Shown here: positions 36,097 to 44,896 of the stretch, piece by piece | Numbering within the stretch: position 1 is the first letter of the stretch | How the letters are laid out: the number at the start of each line of letters is the position of its first letter | DNA from: Peptostreptococcus faecalis | GTDB lineage: Bacteria; Bacillota; Clostridia; Peptostreptococcales; Peptostreptococcaceae | Length of the DNA stretch: 64,000 bases | Reading direction: 5' to 3' | Assembly: GCF_900240845.1 (NCBI RefSeq) | Contig: NZ_OERU01000001.1 | Location: 1,104,337-1,168,336, forward strand | Made by a program: the position numbers and the translations under genes | Notes under the pieces: generated by a model | Seen by the model: only the letters and a program-made list of their open reading frames with translations | Told to the model about the DNA's origin: nothing | Databases searched by the model: none

Positions 36097-36123
36097 ATAG
36101 GATATATATAATAAAGCTGTCAA
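36094..36123 (-). promoter_or_regulatory. Promoter for brnQ
   Basis: On the minus strand -35 TTGACA (36118-36123) and -10 TATAAT (36094-36099) are 18 bases apart, both perfect hexamers. Confidence 0.85.
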
Positions 36124-36470
36124 GATTCAAATATCTAGCTTTCAAGCACTTTGTTATTTTTTTACTTTTAAAGTATTTATTCTTTTTTTTTTATTATTAG
36201 TTGTTTTTTTCTTTTATTCAGATATATGATATCTTTTTTATCTCTCTAATATCTTCTTTTTTAAAGAAGCAAACATTTTCAAATAATATAACTTTTTTTT
36301 AAAAACTTTTTTTCTTTTTTTCATCTTTCCCTCTTGTTATAAGGCTTTCAAATAAATGTCAAAACTTTATATAAAGTAATTTAATCACCTGAAAAATTTT
36401 ATTATATTTTTTTTTTGCTTTTATTTTAACGTTTATTCTATTTTTTTTAAATTTCATTATGAATAAAAAA
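36124..36470. other. T-rich intergenic region, no gene seen
   Basis: Long T-runs dominate between brnQ and the terminator of the C39-like peptidase gene. No frame with a ribosome site and no structured RNA was recognised. Confidence 0.6.
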
Positions 36471-36493
36471 GAAGAGGTGATTCACACCTCTTC
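36471..36493 (-). terminator. Terminator after the C39-like peptidase gene
   Basis: The hairpin GAAGAGGTG / CACCTCTTC has a 5-base loop and a minus-strand TTTTTTATTC tail. It starts at the stop codon of the gene. Confidence 0.85.
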
Positions 36494-36496
36494 AAT

Positions 36497-38485
36497 TTAA
36501 TTAATATCTTGTATTATACTTGGATCATCTGAACCTCCAGAAGAACTTGTATAGTTTTTCTGAGAATTACCACTTTGACTTGAGCTGCTTTCTGTATCGT
36601 TTGATGTAGTGCTGCTTCCAGATCTTGTGCTACTTGACGAGCTATTTTGGTTTGATGATCCTGTGCTACTTACACCCCAAATTTTTCTTAAGTCATTTTT
36701 TAATTCATCATATGACCAAGATTTATTTGTATTAATAATGCTGTTAGGATCATTGATTAAAAAGTCACCATTTCTATCATAACCTTTGATTACAATAATA
36801 TGGCCAACTTCTGTAAATATACCTGGCTTTAAACTAGCAATTAGAATTTGTCCATCATCCAGAGCTCTTTTCATTTTAGCTTCTGTTGGTACAATATCTC
36901 TTGATTCTAAGCCATAATTATTTAAACCTTTTTCAAACAATTTCCAGCTAGTTGTATTTTCTGCAGATACATATCCATTATCTTGAGCGTATTTTGCCAC
37001 ATCATATGGATTTACGTCTGCATTTGAATCAAAATGCTTAATAACCATTGCAAGTGATGTAGGTCCACAGGCTGATAACCCTATCATTTCTTTTCCGTAA
37101 TCTCTGTATCCCCATCTTCTGTCCCATTGAAGGAATAGTGGTACGCTACCATCAACATAATAACTAGAGCTTATGTTTTTAACAAGCGCCTTATTATTAT
37201 ATTTATCTTTGTCCTTATAACTATATACATAGTCTATTGTTTCATGATTTCTTATAAGTAAATCTATCATTTTCTCTGGGTATGAACTAATATTTTCTAT
37301 TATGTAATCCATCTTCTGTGATTCTTCAGAGTTTAATTTAGATTTAATATCATTTAATTTTTTTATTTTTTCTTCAACACTTTCCTTTTTCTCTTCCTGT
37401 TTAGGTTGAGAAGTCGTAGTTGTCGTCGTCTTTTTAGGGGCAGTATTATCCTTCCCCTTATTTGAAAAAATCTTATCAAAAGCTGTAGCTCCGAAAATAA
37501 TAACAAGAAAAACTATTACTATCATAGTACCTACTTTTTTAACATTAAGCTTTTGGGATTTTTTCTCATTATTTCTTCTGTAAACATCTGCTCTCGTACT
37601 TCGTCTTGAATTTGAAGTATTTTCGTTTTTTTCACTAGAATTAAAAAATCCTGTTTTTTTATTTTTTCTACTAGTTCTATTTTCTTGAGATTCTTGTCTT
37701 CTACGTCTTATTATTTCTTCAATTTCGCTTTCACGAAGCCTTATATCTTCTTCATTTTTTATTTTGCTATTTCTTAATGTATCCTCTAGCGAATATTTTT
37801 GTTCTTCATCTTCATTAGAGTTTGAGTTAGATGACAATAAGGTACTGTTCTTATTCAATCTTTTAGTCCCAAAATCAGAGTATTCCTTGTATATTTCAAC
37901 TCCTGACTTGTCCATATTAGCTCTTTCTTTTGCTGTTTTTCTAATAAAAGAAGGATCGTTGTTAAGACTCTTTTCATAAACATTTGACTCATCTACTGAT
38001 TCAAATCTAGCTGTTTTATCAGCTATTTCGAATGAAAATGTATCTTCATTTTCTTTATCTATATCCCTCAAATCAAGTCTCTTTGTTTTATATAAAAGAT
38101 CTTCATCACCTGTTTTAGAAGCCCTTTTTTCTCTTTTTAATCTTTCAATACTCTCTTCTCTATCAAAATCAACTGATCTTTTTTGAGTTATTATCGGACT
38201 TGACTTCTGAGTTGCAATTTGTTTTTCATTTTTCATTGCCTGTCTTCTTTTTTGAGCATTAGCTTCAGCTTCTTCAGCTGACAACACTCTAGTTACTATT
38301 TTACCTATTTCACTTTGAGGTTCTTCCTCACCTTCAGGCAATTTATGGATTTTCTTTAAACTATTAGAGTTGTAAACTTTTTCTTTTTTATTTAAATCTT
38401 CATAGATATCGGCATATTTATTTTCACTTTTTTTGTTACCTTTAAATGTATACCTAGTTCCATTTTTTCTATTACTTGAATCCAT
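36497..38485 (-). CDS. Membrane-anchored protein with a C39-like peptidase domain
   Basis: The protein is 662 residues long. About 310 N-terminal residues are hydrophilic, highly charged and low-complexity (many Glu, Lys, Arg, Ser), predicted to be disordered and cytosolic. A single membrane helix follows at about 316-337 (TMIVIVFLVIIFGATAF), then a Thr/Lys/Glu linker. The Peptidase_C39_2 domain shows catalytic Cys near 472 (GLSACGPTSLAMVIKHF), His in TEVGHIIVIKGYDRNG and Asp/Asn in DFLINDPNS. A Ser-rich tail of about 50 residues ends the protein. Topology suggests an extracellular papain-like activity with a long intracellular domain. The substrate is unknown; the gene is monocistronic. Confidence 0.82.
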   Translation of the reverse strand: MDSSNRKNGTRYTFKGNKKSENKYADIYEDLNKKEKVYNSNSLKKIHKLPEGEEEPQSEIGKIVTRVLSAEEAEANAQKRRQAMKNEKQIATQKSSPIITQKRSVDFDREESIERLKREKRASKTGDEDLLYKTKRLDLRDIDKENEDTFSFEIADKTARFESVDESNVYEKSLNNDPSFIRKTAKERANMDKSGVEIYKEYSDFGTKRLNKNSTLLSSNSNSNEDEEQKYSLEDTLRNSKIKNEEDIRLRESEIEEIIRRRRQESQENRTSRKNKKTGFFNSSEKNENTSNSRRSTRADVYRRNNEKKSQKLNVKKVGTMIVIVFLVIIFGATAFDKIFSNKGKDNTAPKKTTTTTTSQPKQEEKKESVEEKIKKLNDIKSKLNSEESQKMDYIIENISSYPEKMIDLLIRNHETIDYVYSYKDKDKYNNKALVKNISSSYYVDGSVPLFLQWDRRWGYRDYGKEMIGLSACGPTSLAMVIKHFDSNADVNPYDVAKYAQDNGYVSAENTTSWKLFEKGLNNYGLESRDIVPTEAKMKRALDDGQILIASLKPGIFTEVGHIIVIKGYDRNGDFLINDPNSIINTNKSWSYDELKNDLRKIWGVSSTGSSNQNSSSSSTRSGSSTTSNDTESSSSQSGNSQKNYTSSSGGSDDPSIIQDIN

Positions 38486-38717
38486 ATTCAGCCTCCCTTC
38501 TCTAGTAGTAATTTCATTATCATCATATCATAAAAGTTATGTTTTGTACATTTATGAAAATAGCTTTTTATTTTTTAATCGCTTTTTCTTATCAATGTTT
38601 TTAACCACTATATAGATAATATACAAAATATAACAATTTTTCAATTAAAAAATTAATTAATCCTAATATAGTAATTTTCTATATTTCTAAAATCCACTTA
38701 CAGTCTAAATAAAATAA
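38486..38717. other. Upstream region of the C39-like gene, no gene seen
   Basis: About 230 AT-rich bases lie between the peptidase gene and the terminator of the thiamine operon. No credible small ORF or RNA element was found, and no promoter stood out. Confidence 0.5.
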
Positions 38718-38760
38718 GCAAAACAAAATAGTTTTAACAAGTAAACCATTTTAGCTTTGC
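38718..38760 (-). terminator. Terminator after thiC
   Basis: On the minus strand GCAAAGCTAAAATGGTTT pairs imperfectly with AAACTATTTTGTTTTGC around a 9-base loop. TTATTTT follows. It closes the thiDM/E-C operon. Confidence 0.75.
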
Positions 38761-38792
38761 CTATTTTTTCATATATTTTACTACTTAATCCT

Positions 38793-40100
38793 TTACTCTT
38801 CCCTAAGTATATTCAAATTCTCACCAGACATAATTTTTTTCATAGTTCTCATTGAACACATTTTTCCGCACATTGTGCATGTATCTTCGTTTTCAGGTTT
38901 TGACTCTTCTCTATATTTTATTGGTTTTTCTTTATCGATTGCTAATTCAAACATACAATCCCAATCAATATCGGCTCTTGCTTTCGCCATTTTGTTATCC
39001 CATTTAACTGCTCCTGGAACTTTTTTAGCTATGTCTGCTGCATGAGCTGCAATTTTAGTTGCTATTATTCCCTCTTTCATATCATCTATATTGGGCAATC
39101 TTAAATGTTCCGCTGGAGTTACATAGCATAAAAAATCCACCCCTGCTGATGCTGCAATTGCTCCTCCTATAGCTGAAGTTATATGATCATACCCTGGTGC
39201 TATATCTGTTACAAGAGGCCCTAGAACATAAAAAGGAGCTCCATAACACAACTTTTTTTGAAGCTTAACATTAGCTTCAATTTCATCTATAGCCATATGA
39301 CCTGGCCCTTCTATTATTATTTGAACATTTTTTTCCCAAGCCCTTAGAGTTAACTCACCTAATGTGATCAGTTCTTTAATTTGACACGCATCTGTTGCAT
39401 CTCTTAAACATCCCGGCCTAAGCGCATCACCTAGACTTATTGTAATATCATTTTCGTAGCAAATATCCAATAATTCATCATATTTTTCAAAAAAAGGATT
39501 CTCTGCATCATTTAGTTCCATCCATGCATACATCAAAGATCCACCTCTTGAAACAATATTAGTAACTCTTTTATTCCTCTTAAAAAGCTCCATCGCTTCT
39601 TTATTCATTCCAGCGTGTATTGTTACAAAATCTACTCCATCTTTCGCATGCTTGCGTACTACATCCAAAAACTCGTCTGCAGTTATGTCTTTCAACTCTT
39701 TATCATAAAAACCTATCGCATCGTATACTGGTACTGTTCCTATCATTGACGTTGACATATCAATAAGCTTTTTTCTAAATTCTTCTGTTTTACCAAATGA
39801 ACTTAAATCCATTATCGCTTCCGCTTTCATATCTATAGCTTTTTTTACTTTCTCAAGTTCTTTATCGATATCTGGACAATCTCTTGATATACCTAAGTTT
39901 ACATTAATTTTGGTACTTAGACCTTCTCCAACACCCTCAGCAACTAGGTTTTTGTGATTAATGTTTGCTGGTATAACCACTACTCCCCTAGCAATTTTTT
40001 CCATTAACTCTTCTACTCGCATTGATTCTTTTTTTGCCACAACTTCCATTTCTTTTGTAATTATTCCTTTTTTAGCCGCTTCCATTTGTGTTTTATACAT
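38793..40100 (-). CDS. thiC: Phosphomethylpyrimidine synthase ThiC
   Basis: This radical SAM enzyme rearranges aminoimidazole ribotide to HMP phosphate for thiamine. The C-terminal cluster motif is [15 protein letters not shown], the unusual CxxCxxxxC of ThiC. Substrate-site segments include [43 protein letters not shown] and [20 protein letters not shown]. At 435 residues it is the short bacterial form without the N-terminal extension. It follows the thiM/thiE fusion by 26 bases. The TPP riboswitch at the head of the operon should repress it when thiamine pyrophosphate is plentiful. Confidence 0.98.
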   Translation of the reverse strand: MYKTQMEAAKKGIITKEMEVVAKKESMRVEELMEKIARGVVVIPANINHKNLVAEGVGEGLSTKINVNLGISRDCPDIDKELEKVKKAIDMKAEAIMDLSSFGKTEEFRKKLIDMSTSMIGTVPVYDAIGFYDKELKDITADEFLDVVRKHAKDGVDFVTIHAGMNKEAMELFKRNKRVTNIVSRGGSLMYAWMELNDAENPFFEKYDELLDICYENDITISLGDALRPGCLRDATDACQIKELITLGELTLRAWEKNVQIIIEGPGHMAIDEIEANVKLQKKLCYGAPFYVLGPLVTDIAPGYDHITSAIGGAIAASAGVDFLCYVTPAEHLRLPNIDDMKEGIIATKIAAHAADIAKKVPGAVKWDNKMAKARADIDWDCMFELAIDKEKPIKYREESKPENEDTCTMCGKMCSMRTMKKIMSGENLNILREE

Positions 40101-40126
40101 TTTATTCTCCTATATATTATATATTT

Positions 40127-41587
40127 TTATATGTTATTTATTTTTCTGAACTTTTTTATTATCTTCATAGTTTTTTTATCGCATTCTTGGCTATTTAAAA
40201 TATCCGATATTACACATATTCCGTGTACATCTGTTGTTTCAAGATATTCAATGTTTTCATATTTTATTCCACCTATAGCTAAAACAGGTATGTGCAGAGA
40301 TTCAACCATTCTTTTTACTACTTGTATGTCTACAACCTCTGAATCCTCTTTTGTATCAGTTGAAAAAATTGCTCCTACTCCTACATAGTCCGCACCTTCT
40401 TCTTGTGCTCTAATTGCTTCTTCTAAGTTGCTTACAGAAATTCCTACAATTTTATTGTATCCTATTAGTTTTTTGGCTATTGTTATAGGCATATCTGACT
40501 GTCCTAGATGAACACCATCCGCATCTACTGACATTGCAATATCTATCCTATCGTTAATTAAAAAAGTAGTATTATGTTTTTTGCATATTTCTTTAAGCTT
40601 CAAAGCTCTATTATAAAAATCCCTAGTTGACATATTTTTTTCTCTTAACTGCACTACTTTCGCTCCACCTATTATGCTTTTCTCTATTGAATCATAGAAA
40701 TTTTTACCTTTGCAGGCTTTTTCATCAGTGACTAAATACATTGAGTAACGAGATTCTATTTTTTCAATTTCTATTTTAGAATTTTTTAAAATAATATCTT
40801 TATTAAATTTATATAAATTATTAAAAATTTCTGTCTTATAATTTCCAATTCCTTTTTTAGCTACTACCTCAGCTTTAGCTGCAAGTTCTCCTGATACGCT
40901 CATCGCCAAAATTCCAGTTACTGAACTAATTAAAGGATCTTTTGTTGCCCCTAAAAAACTTCCTATAATCGATGCTATCATACATCCAGTTCCTGTTATA
41001 AAAGATAACATTTCCGATTCATTGTATACCTTTACAACATGGTCTCCATCCGTAATTATATCCACTTTTCCAGTAACTGCACATATACATCTGTATTTAT
41101 TTGCAATAAAAATAGCAGATTCAATAGCGTCTTCGCTGTTATCACTCGAATCAACACCCTTAGTATTTGATATTTTCCCAGATAATGCAATTATTTCTGA
41201 CACATTTCCTTTTATTACACTCATGTGTACTTTATCTAATATTTTCTTTACTGCATCTTTTCTAAACTCCGTAGCTCCAACTCCAACAGGGTCAAATACT
41301 ATTTTAATATTTTTTTTATTAGCTACTCTACCAGCATTTATCATAGTCTCCAATGATTTTTCCCCAACTATGCCAAAGTTTAAAACTAAAGAATCCGACA
41401 CTTCTGTCATTTGTTCTGCATCAACAGGTGCATCAGCCATTACAGGTGAGCCACCTACCGCTAGCGTAGCATTAGCACAATCATTTATCGTAACATAGTT
41501 TGTTATTTGCTCAACTAAAGGAGATCGTTTTTTCGTTTTTTCTACCGAATCTATTATTTTTTCTAAAAGCTCTCTTTTTGCATTCAT
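40127..41587 (-). CDS. thiM/thiE: Fused hydroxyethylthiazole kinase / thiamine phosphate synthase
   Basis: This is one 486-residue protein with two thiamine enzymes. Residues 1-270 are ThiM-like: SPLVEQITNYVTINDCANAT, then LAVGGSPVMADAPVDAEQM, KIVFDPVGVGATEFR, and the kinase loop FITGTGCMIASIIGSFLGA. Residues about 276-486 are ThiE-like: YSMYLVTDEKACKGKNF, GGAKVVQLREKNMSTRDFYN, TTFLINDRIDIAMSVDADGV, HLGQSDMPI, DYVGVGAIFSTDTKE and VLAIGGIKYENI. There is no stop or frameshift between them. The gene abuts thiD without a gap. The protein would phosphorylate thiazole and join it to HMP-PP made by ThiD. Confidence 0.95.
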   Translation of the reverse strand: MNAKRELLEKIIDSVEKTKKRSPLVEQITNYVTINDCANATLAVGGSPVMADAPVDAEQMTEVSDSLVLNFGIVGEKSLETMINAGRVANKKNIKIVFDPVGVGATEFRKDAVKKILDKVHMSVIKGNVSEIIALSGKISNTKGVDSSDNSEDAIESAIFIANKYRCICAVTGKVDIITDGDHVVKVYNESEMLSFITGTGCMIASIIGSFLGATKDPLISSVTGILAMSVSGELAAKAEVVAKKGIGNYKTEIFNNLYKFNKDIILKNSKIEIEKIESRYSMYLVTDEKACKGKNFYDSIEKSIIGGAKVVQLREKNMSTRDFYNRALKLKEICKKHNTTFLINDRIDIAMSVDADGVHLGQSDMPITIAKKLIGYNKIVGISVSNLEEAIRAQEEGADYVGVGAIFSTDTKEDSEVVDIQVVKRMVESLHIPVLAIGGIKYENIEYLETTDVHGICVISDILNSQECDKKTMKIIKKFRKINNI

Positions 41588-42418
41588 CTATTTTACCTCC
41601 ATTCCTAATTTTTCATACATTTCGCCTAGTGGATTAGTAGGACCACATCCTTTTCCAATATCTAGAGACCTTTGAATAGCTTTTGATATAAACTCTTTTG
41701 ACTTCTCTACAGAATCTTCAATTGAATAACCTAGTGCTAAATTTGAAGCTATTGCGGATGATAATGTGCATCCAGTCCCATGCGTATTTTTTGTGTCTAT
41801 TCTATCATTTTCAAAATAATAAACACTCATATCTGACATTACTAATACATCACATGCTTTTTTTTCTAAATGCCCCCCCTTTATCAAAACATTTTTTTTG
41901 GAAAATTTAGAAATCATTTTCCCAGCTTCCGACATCTTCTCAGGTGAGTCAATTTTTAAATCAACATCGCCTTTTATTTCTTTTAAAATGCTTTCTGCTT
42001 CAAATAAATTTGGTGTAATAATATCAGCAAGAGGAAGTAATTTTGAAATTAATACTTTTTTTGCTTGATTTCCTATTAAATCAAATCCTGAAGTAGATAT
42101 CATAACAGGGTCAAGAACAATATTTTTCATATCATATTCTTTTAATATTTCATAGACAACATCTATTGTATCGACATCCGATAACATACCTATCTTTATA
42201 GAATCCACACCTATATCATCAAAAACTGCTTTTATTTGATCTTTTACCATTTTAGAAATTATATTTTCAACAGAAATAACTCCCATTGTATTTTGAGCAG
42301 TGACGGCGGTTATTGCACTTGTTCCATATACTCCATGAGCTGCAAAAGTCTTTAAATCGGTTTGTACTCCTGCACCACCTCCAGAATCTGATCCAGCTAT
42401 TGTAATTACTTTTTTCAT
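41588..42418 (-). CDS. thiD: Hydroxymethylpyrimidine/phosphomethylpyrimidine kinase
   Basis: This kinase makes HMP-PP, the pyrimidine half of thiamine. The N-terminus [20 protein letters not shown] then [20 protein letters not shown] is classic Thi[16 protein letters not shown] and the anion-hole region [20 protein letters not shown] are present. The start at ATG 42416-42418 is set by AAGGGAGG; an upstream in-frame extension of 26 residues lacks such a site. Length 276 is typical. It is the first gene after the TPP riboswitch, followed directly by the ThiM/ThiE fusion and thiC. Confidence 0.97.
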   Translation of the reverse strand: MKKVITIAGSDSGGGAGVQTDLKTFAAHGVYGTSAITAVTAQNTMGVISVENIISKMVKDQIKAVFDDIGVDSIKIGMLSDVDTIDVVYEILKEYDMKNIVLDPVMISTSGFDLIGNQAKKVLISKLLPLADIITPNLFEAESILKEIKGDVDLKIDSPEKMSEAGKMISKFSKKNVLIKGGHLEKKACDVLVMSDMSVYYFENDRIDTKNTHGTGCTLSSAIASNLALGYSIEDSVEKSKEFISKAIQRSLDIGKGCGPTNPLGEMYEKLGMEVK

Positions 42419-42461
42419 AAAATCCTCCCTTGATAGTATATAATTATGTACAAACAAAAAA

Positions 42462-42487
42462 AGCACATACCTAAAAAGGTATATGCT
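42462..42487 (-). terminator. Riboswitch-controlled terminator before thiD
   Basis: On the minus strand AGCATATACC pairs with GGTATGTGCT around a 6-base loop, followed by T7. It lies directly 3' of the TPP aptamer and would stop transcription when the aptamer is bound. Confidence 0.88.
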
Positions 42488-42494
42488 TGCGCTC

Positions 42495-42595
42495 ATTAAA
42501 ATTTCCTACGCTGGCATTATCCAGATCAGGTTTGAAGGTCAAGGCTCACATCCTTTTCTCAGCCGATTTATCAGCTCCCTTGAGATTATTAAATC
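42495..42595 (-). ncRNA. TPP riboswitch (THI element)
   Basis: The minus strand contains the conserved pieces in order: GGGAGC, then CTGAGA, GTGAGCCTTGACC, AACCTGATCTGGATAATGCC and AGCGTAGGAAA. These are the THI-box consensus that binds thiamine pyrophosphate. It controls thiD-thiM/E-thiC by transcription termination. Confidence 0.97.
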
Positions 42596-42629
42596 TCTAT
42601 TATTCATTTTTTGTAAATACTACAATATA

Positions 42630-42658
42630 ATAGTATCATACGAACTTATCCTTTACAA
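42630..42658 (-). promoter_or_regulatory. Promoter for the thiamine operon
   Basis: On the minus strand -35 TTGTAA (42653-42658) and -10 TACTAT (42630-42635) are 17 bases apart, about 40 bases before the aptamer. Confidence 0.65.
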
Positions 42659-42687
42659 CTAAAAAGTTATATTTAGAATTTCATACA

Positions 42688-43614
42688 TTAAAGAATTCCT
42701 GCAAAAAACGGAACAGTGATAACGCTCAAAACTGTTGTTAGAAATACACATTTTGAAGAAAATTCAATGCTTGTTGAATAACGCTCTGCCATAATTGAAG
42801 TAAATGCTGGACTAGGTAGTGCAGCTGTATAAAATAAAATAGCATACGGAAGTGATTTTCCAGCATCTATATGTAATACTCTAAACAATACTATTATTAA
42901 AGCAGGTACTATCACCATTCTAAAAATAGTTAGTCTATACGCTTCAAAATCTTTAAACATATTCTTAGCATCATATCTAGATAAAGATAATCCTACTACC
43001 ATCATAGATAGAGGAACCGTTAAGTTAGCAACATATGTAAGAAGAGTTTCCACTGGTTGTGCAACCGGGAATCCTGTAAGAAATATAATTCCACCTATTA
43101 ATACAGCTAAGTTTTGCTTTGTAAATACTACACGTTTTAAATTAATTTTTTCATCAATGTTATAATTCATTATAATCAATTTTATTCCTAATGAAAAAAT
43201 CAAAACATTCTGCACTATATTAGCTATAGCCATAATAAATAAACCGTCTTTTCCATATAGTGCAAACATCAATGGATACCCAATAAATCCGTTATTTGAA
43301 AAAACGGTAGCAAACATCCAACTTCCTCTTTTGCTATCATCTACTTTCAGTAGTTTGGTTACAAAAAATGATACCACAGTCATGACAATATAATATAACA
43401 AAACTACCACTATAACTTTTAATGCATCTCCCATCAATCTTGCATCGTATGGCCTTATCATTGACAATACTATTGTACAAGGTATACTAACATCTATTAG
43501 TATGTTAGTAATGTCATTAATAGAAGAATGTGACACTATTTTTCTAACACCCATTAAATAACCTATTAATAATAGCATAAAAAGTATAAATACATTAACT
43601 AATACTACCTGCAA
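42688..43614 (-). CDS. AEC-family transporter (auxin efflux carrier-like permease)
   Basis: The protein has about ten membrane segments over 308 residues in two five-helix halves, as in the AEC/bile-acid fold. Typical pieces are GVRKIVSHSSINDITNILID, MFATVFSNNGFIGYPLMFAL, LTVPLSMMVVGLSLSRYDAK and the final PSPAFTSIMAERYSTS. Bacterial relatives transport malate, malonate or amino acids; the substrate here is unknown. The start codon is TTG (43612-43614), well placed after GAGGGGAG. Although it precedes the thiamine operon on the same strand, the thiamine promoter lies between them, so a thiazole or thiamine transport role is not supported. Confidence 0.88.
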   Translation of the reverse strand: MQVVLVNVFILFMLLLIGYLMGVRKIVSHSSINDITNILIDVSIPCTIVLSMIRPYDARLMGDALKVIVVVLLYYIVMTVVSFFVTKLLKVDDSKRGSWMFATVFSNNGFIGYPLMFALYGKDGLFIMAIANIVQNVLIFSLGIKLIIMNYNIDEKINLKRVVFTKQNLAVLIGGIIFLTGFPVAQPVETLLTYVANLTVPLSMMVVGLSLSRYDAKNMFKDFEAYRLTIFRMVIVPALIIVLFRVLHIDAGKSLPYAILFYTAALPSPAFTSIMAERYSTSIEFSSKCVFLTTVLSVITVPFFAGIL

Positions 43615-43792
43615 TTGTGATGTCTCCCCTCTAAATTAAATTTAATATTTTATAATTTCACCATCATAACATGATAACATATTTTTATACTTATTACTAC
43701 TTCTTAGCTGTGCTATGTTAATGTTTTCAGTCTTTTATATTTTTATTACATACACCAAATTGCAAATATTTCATTCATTTAGATTTATTATA

Positions 43793-44665
43793 TTAGTATT
43801 TTTTAATATTATTATACTCGTCCCAAATTATATTACGAATTTTTTTAATTGCCTTAAATTTTATTTTTCCAATTGCAGTCATAGAACAATTCATTTCATG
43901 AGACAAATCTTTTTGTGTACGATCTTCTAAATAAATACTTTGCATAATATATCTTTCTCTGCTATTTAATTTTGTCATTGCATCCAAAATCAATCTATAA
44001 TCAAATAACCTATCCATCTTCTCTTCAAATTCGAATACTCTATAGTTTTTATATTTATCTAAAAAAACACTATCTCCCTCTATTCCTCCATCATTATTTA
44101 TTGAATAAATATTGTTTCTATTTTTAATTGCCAGTAAACTTTCTACTATTTTTCTTTCTTCTATATGATTTACTTTTGATAACTCCTTTACTACAGAAAA
44201 TTCTATTTTATCTTCTAAAATATCTAATTTTTTAGAGCATTTTGTATAAATTGAACCCGCTTCTCTCGAAACAGAAATAGACCCATATTTTCTATATGAG
44301 TTTTTTATGCTAAATTTAACATTGTAAGTCAAATATGTTTTGACTTTTATATTAGGCCTAAAATCAAATTTATTAACTGTATCAATCATTCCTATTATTC
44401 CAGTTTGAAAAAGATCTTCATCATCTAATCCTCTTTTTTTAAATGATGCAATTTCATAATCACTTCTTACAAGCTTTTTAACGTAGTCAATTCTATTTAA
44501 TATAAATAAATCCATAGCTCTTTTACTTCCTTTTTGAGCTTTCCAAATCAACAGTCTATCAATTCTATCATCCTCTGAAACATTATCAATATGTACATAT
44601 TGATTATCTACTTCAACGGCATTAATTATCTCAGTTATTTCTTCTTTTAACTCAAAAGCAATCAT
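43793..44665 (-). CDS. Sigma-70-family RNA polymerase sigma factor (regions 2 to 4)
   Basis: This is an alternative sigma factor of 290 residues. Region 2 spans about 35-140: ALD-like RAMDLFILNRIDYVKKLV, DEDLFQTGIIGMIDTVNKFD and KVKTYLTYNVKFSIKNSYRK. Region 2.4 and the start of region 3 contain ISVSREAGSIYTK. Region 4 (about 230-290) has LNSRERYIMQSIYLEDRTQK then DLSHEMNCSMTAIGKIKFKA, a clear helix-turn-helix. The organisation resembles the SigB/F/G group more than ECF factors, but the sequence is divergent. No anti-sigma or anti-anti-sigma gene lies beside it. The regulon is unknown. Confidence 0.88.
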   Translation of the reverse strand: MIAFELKEEITEIINAVEVDNQYVHIDNVSEDDRIDRLLIWKAQKGSKRAMDLFILNRIDYVKKLVRSDYEIASFKKRGLDDEDLFQTGIIGMIDTVNKFDFRPNIKVKTYLTYNVKFSIKNSYRKYGSISVSREAGSIYTKCSKKLDILEDKIEFSVVKELSKVNHIEERKIVESLLAIKNRNNIYSINNDGGIEGDSVFLDKYKNYRVFEFEEKMDRLFDYRLILDAMTKLNSRERYIMQSIYLEDRTQKDLSHEMNCSMTAIGKIKFKAIKKIRNIIWDEYNNIKKY

Positions 44666-44783
44666 CGAAATCCCCCCTCTTTTTAGTAAGATATATCTCT
44701 TATATCTTTTATTATACTATCTATTTTGTATATATAGTCATATAAAATAAATATTCAACTCATTAATTTTAAAATTAATAAAA

Positions 44784-44813
44784 GAGCCTGTCATAAATTC
44801 GTTTGACAGACCC
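44784..44813 (-). terminator. Terminator after cadA
   Basis: Arms GGGTCTGTCA / TGACAGGCTC (one mismatch) have a 10-base loop and a TTTTATT tail on the minus strand. It lies about 80 bases beyond the ATPase stop. Confidence 0.8.
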
Positions 44814-44896
44814 TTATTATCCTATTTTCAGCTATTCTATTTAGCTACTTAATTATTAATAATTTTTTAATTTTTTTGTATTATAATTTTGAATTT

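Noticed and set aside
42688..43614. AEC permease as a thiamine or thiazole transporter linked to the thiamine operon
   Set aside because: The TPP riboswitch and its promoter lie between the permease and thiD, so the permease is not under that control, and the family is not known for vitamin transport.
43715..43930. Plus-strand 71-codon frame overlapping the 3' end of the sigma factor gene
   Set aside because: It is Phe/Ile-rich, lacks a ribosome binding site and is antisense to a conserved region 4 sequence, so it is a shadow frame.
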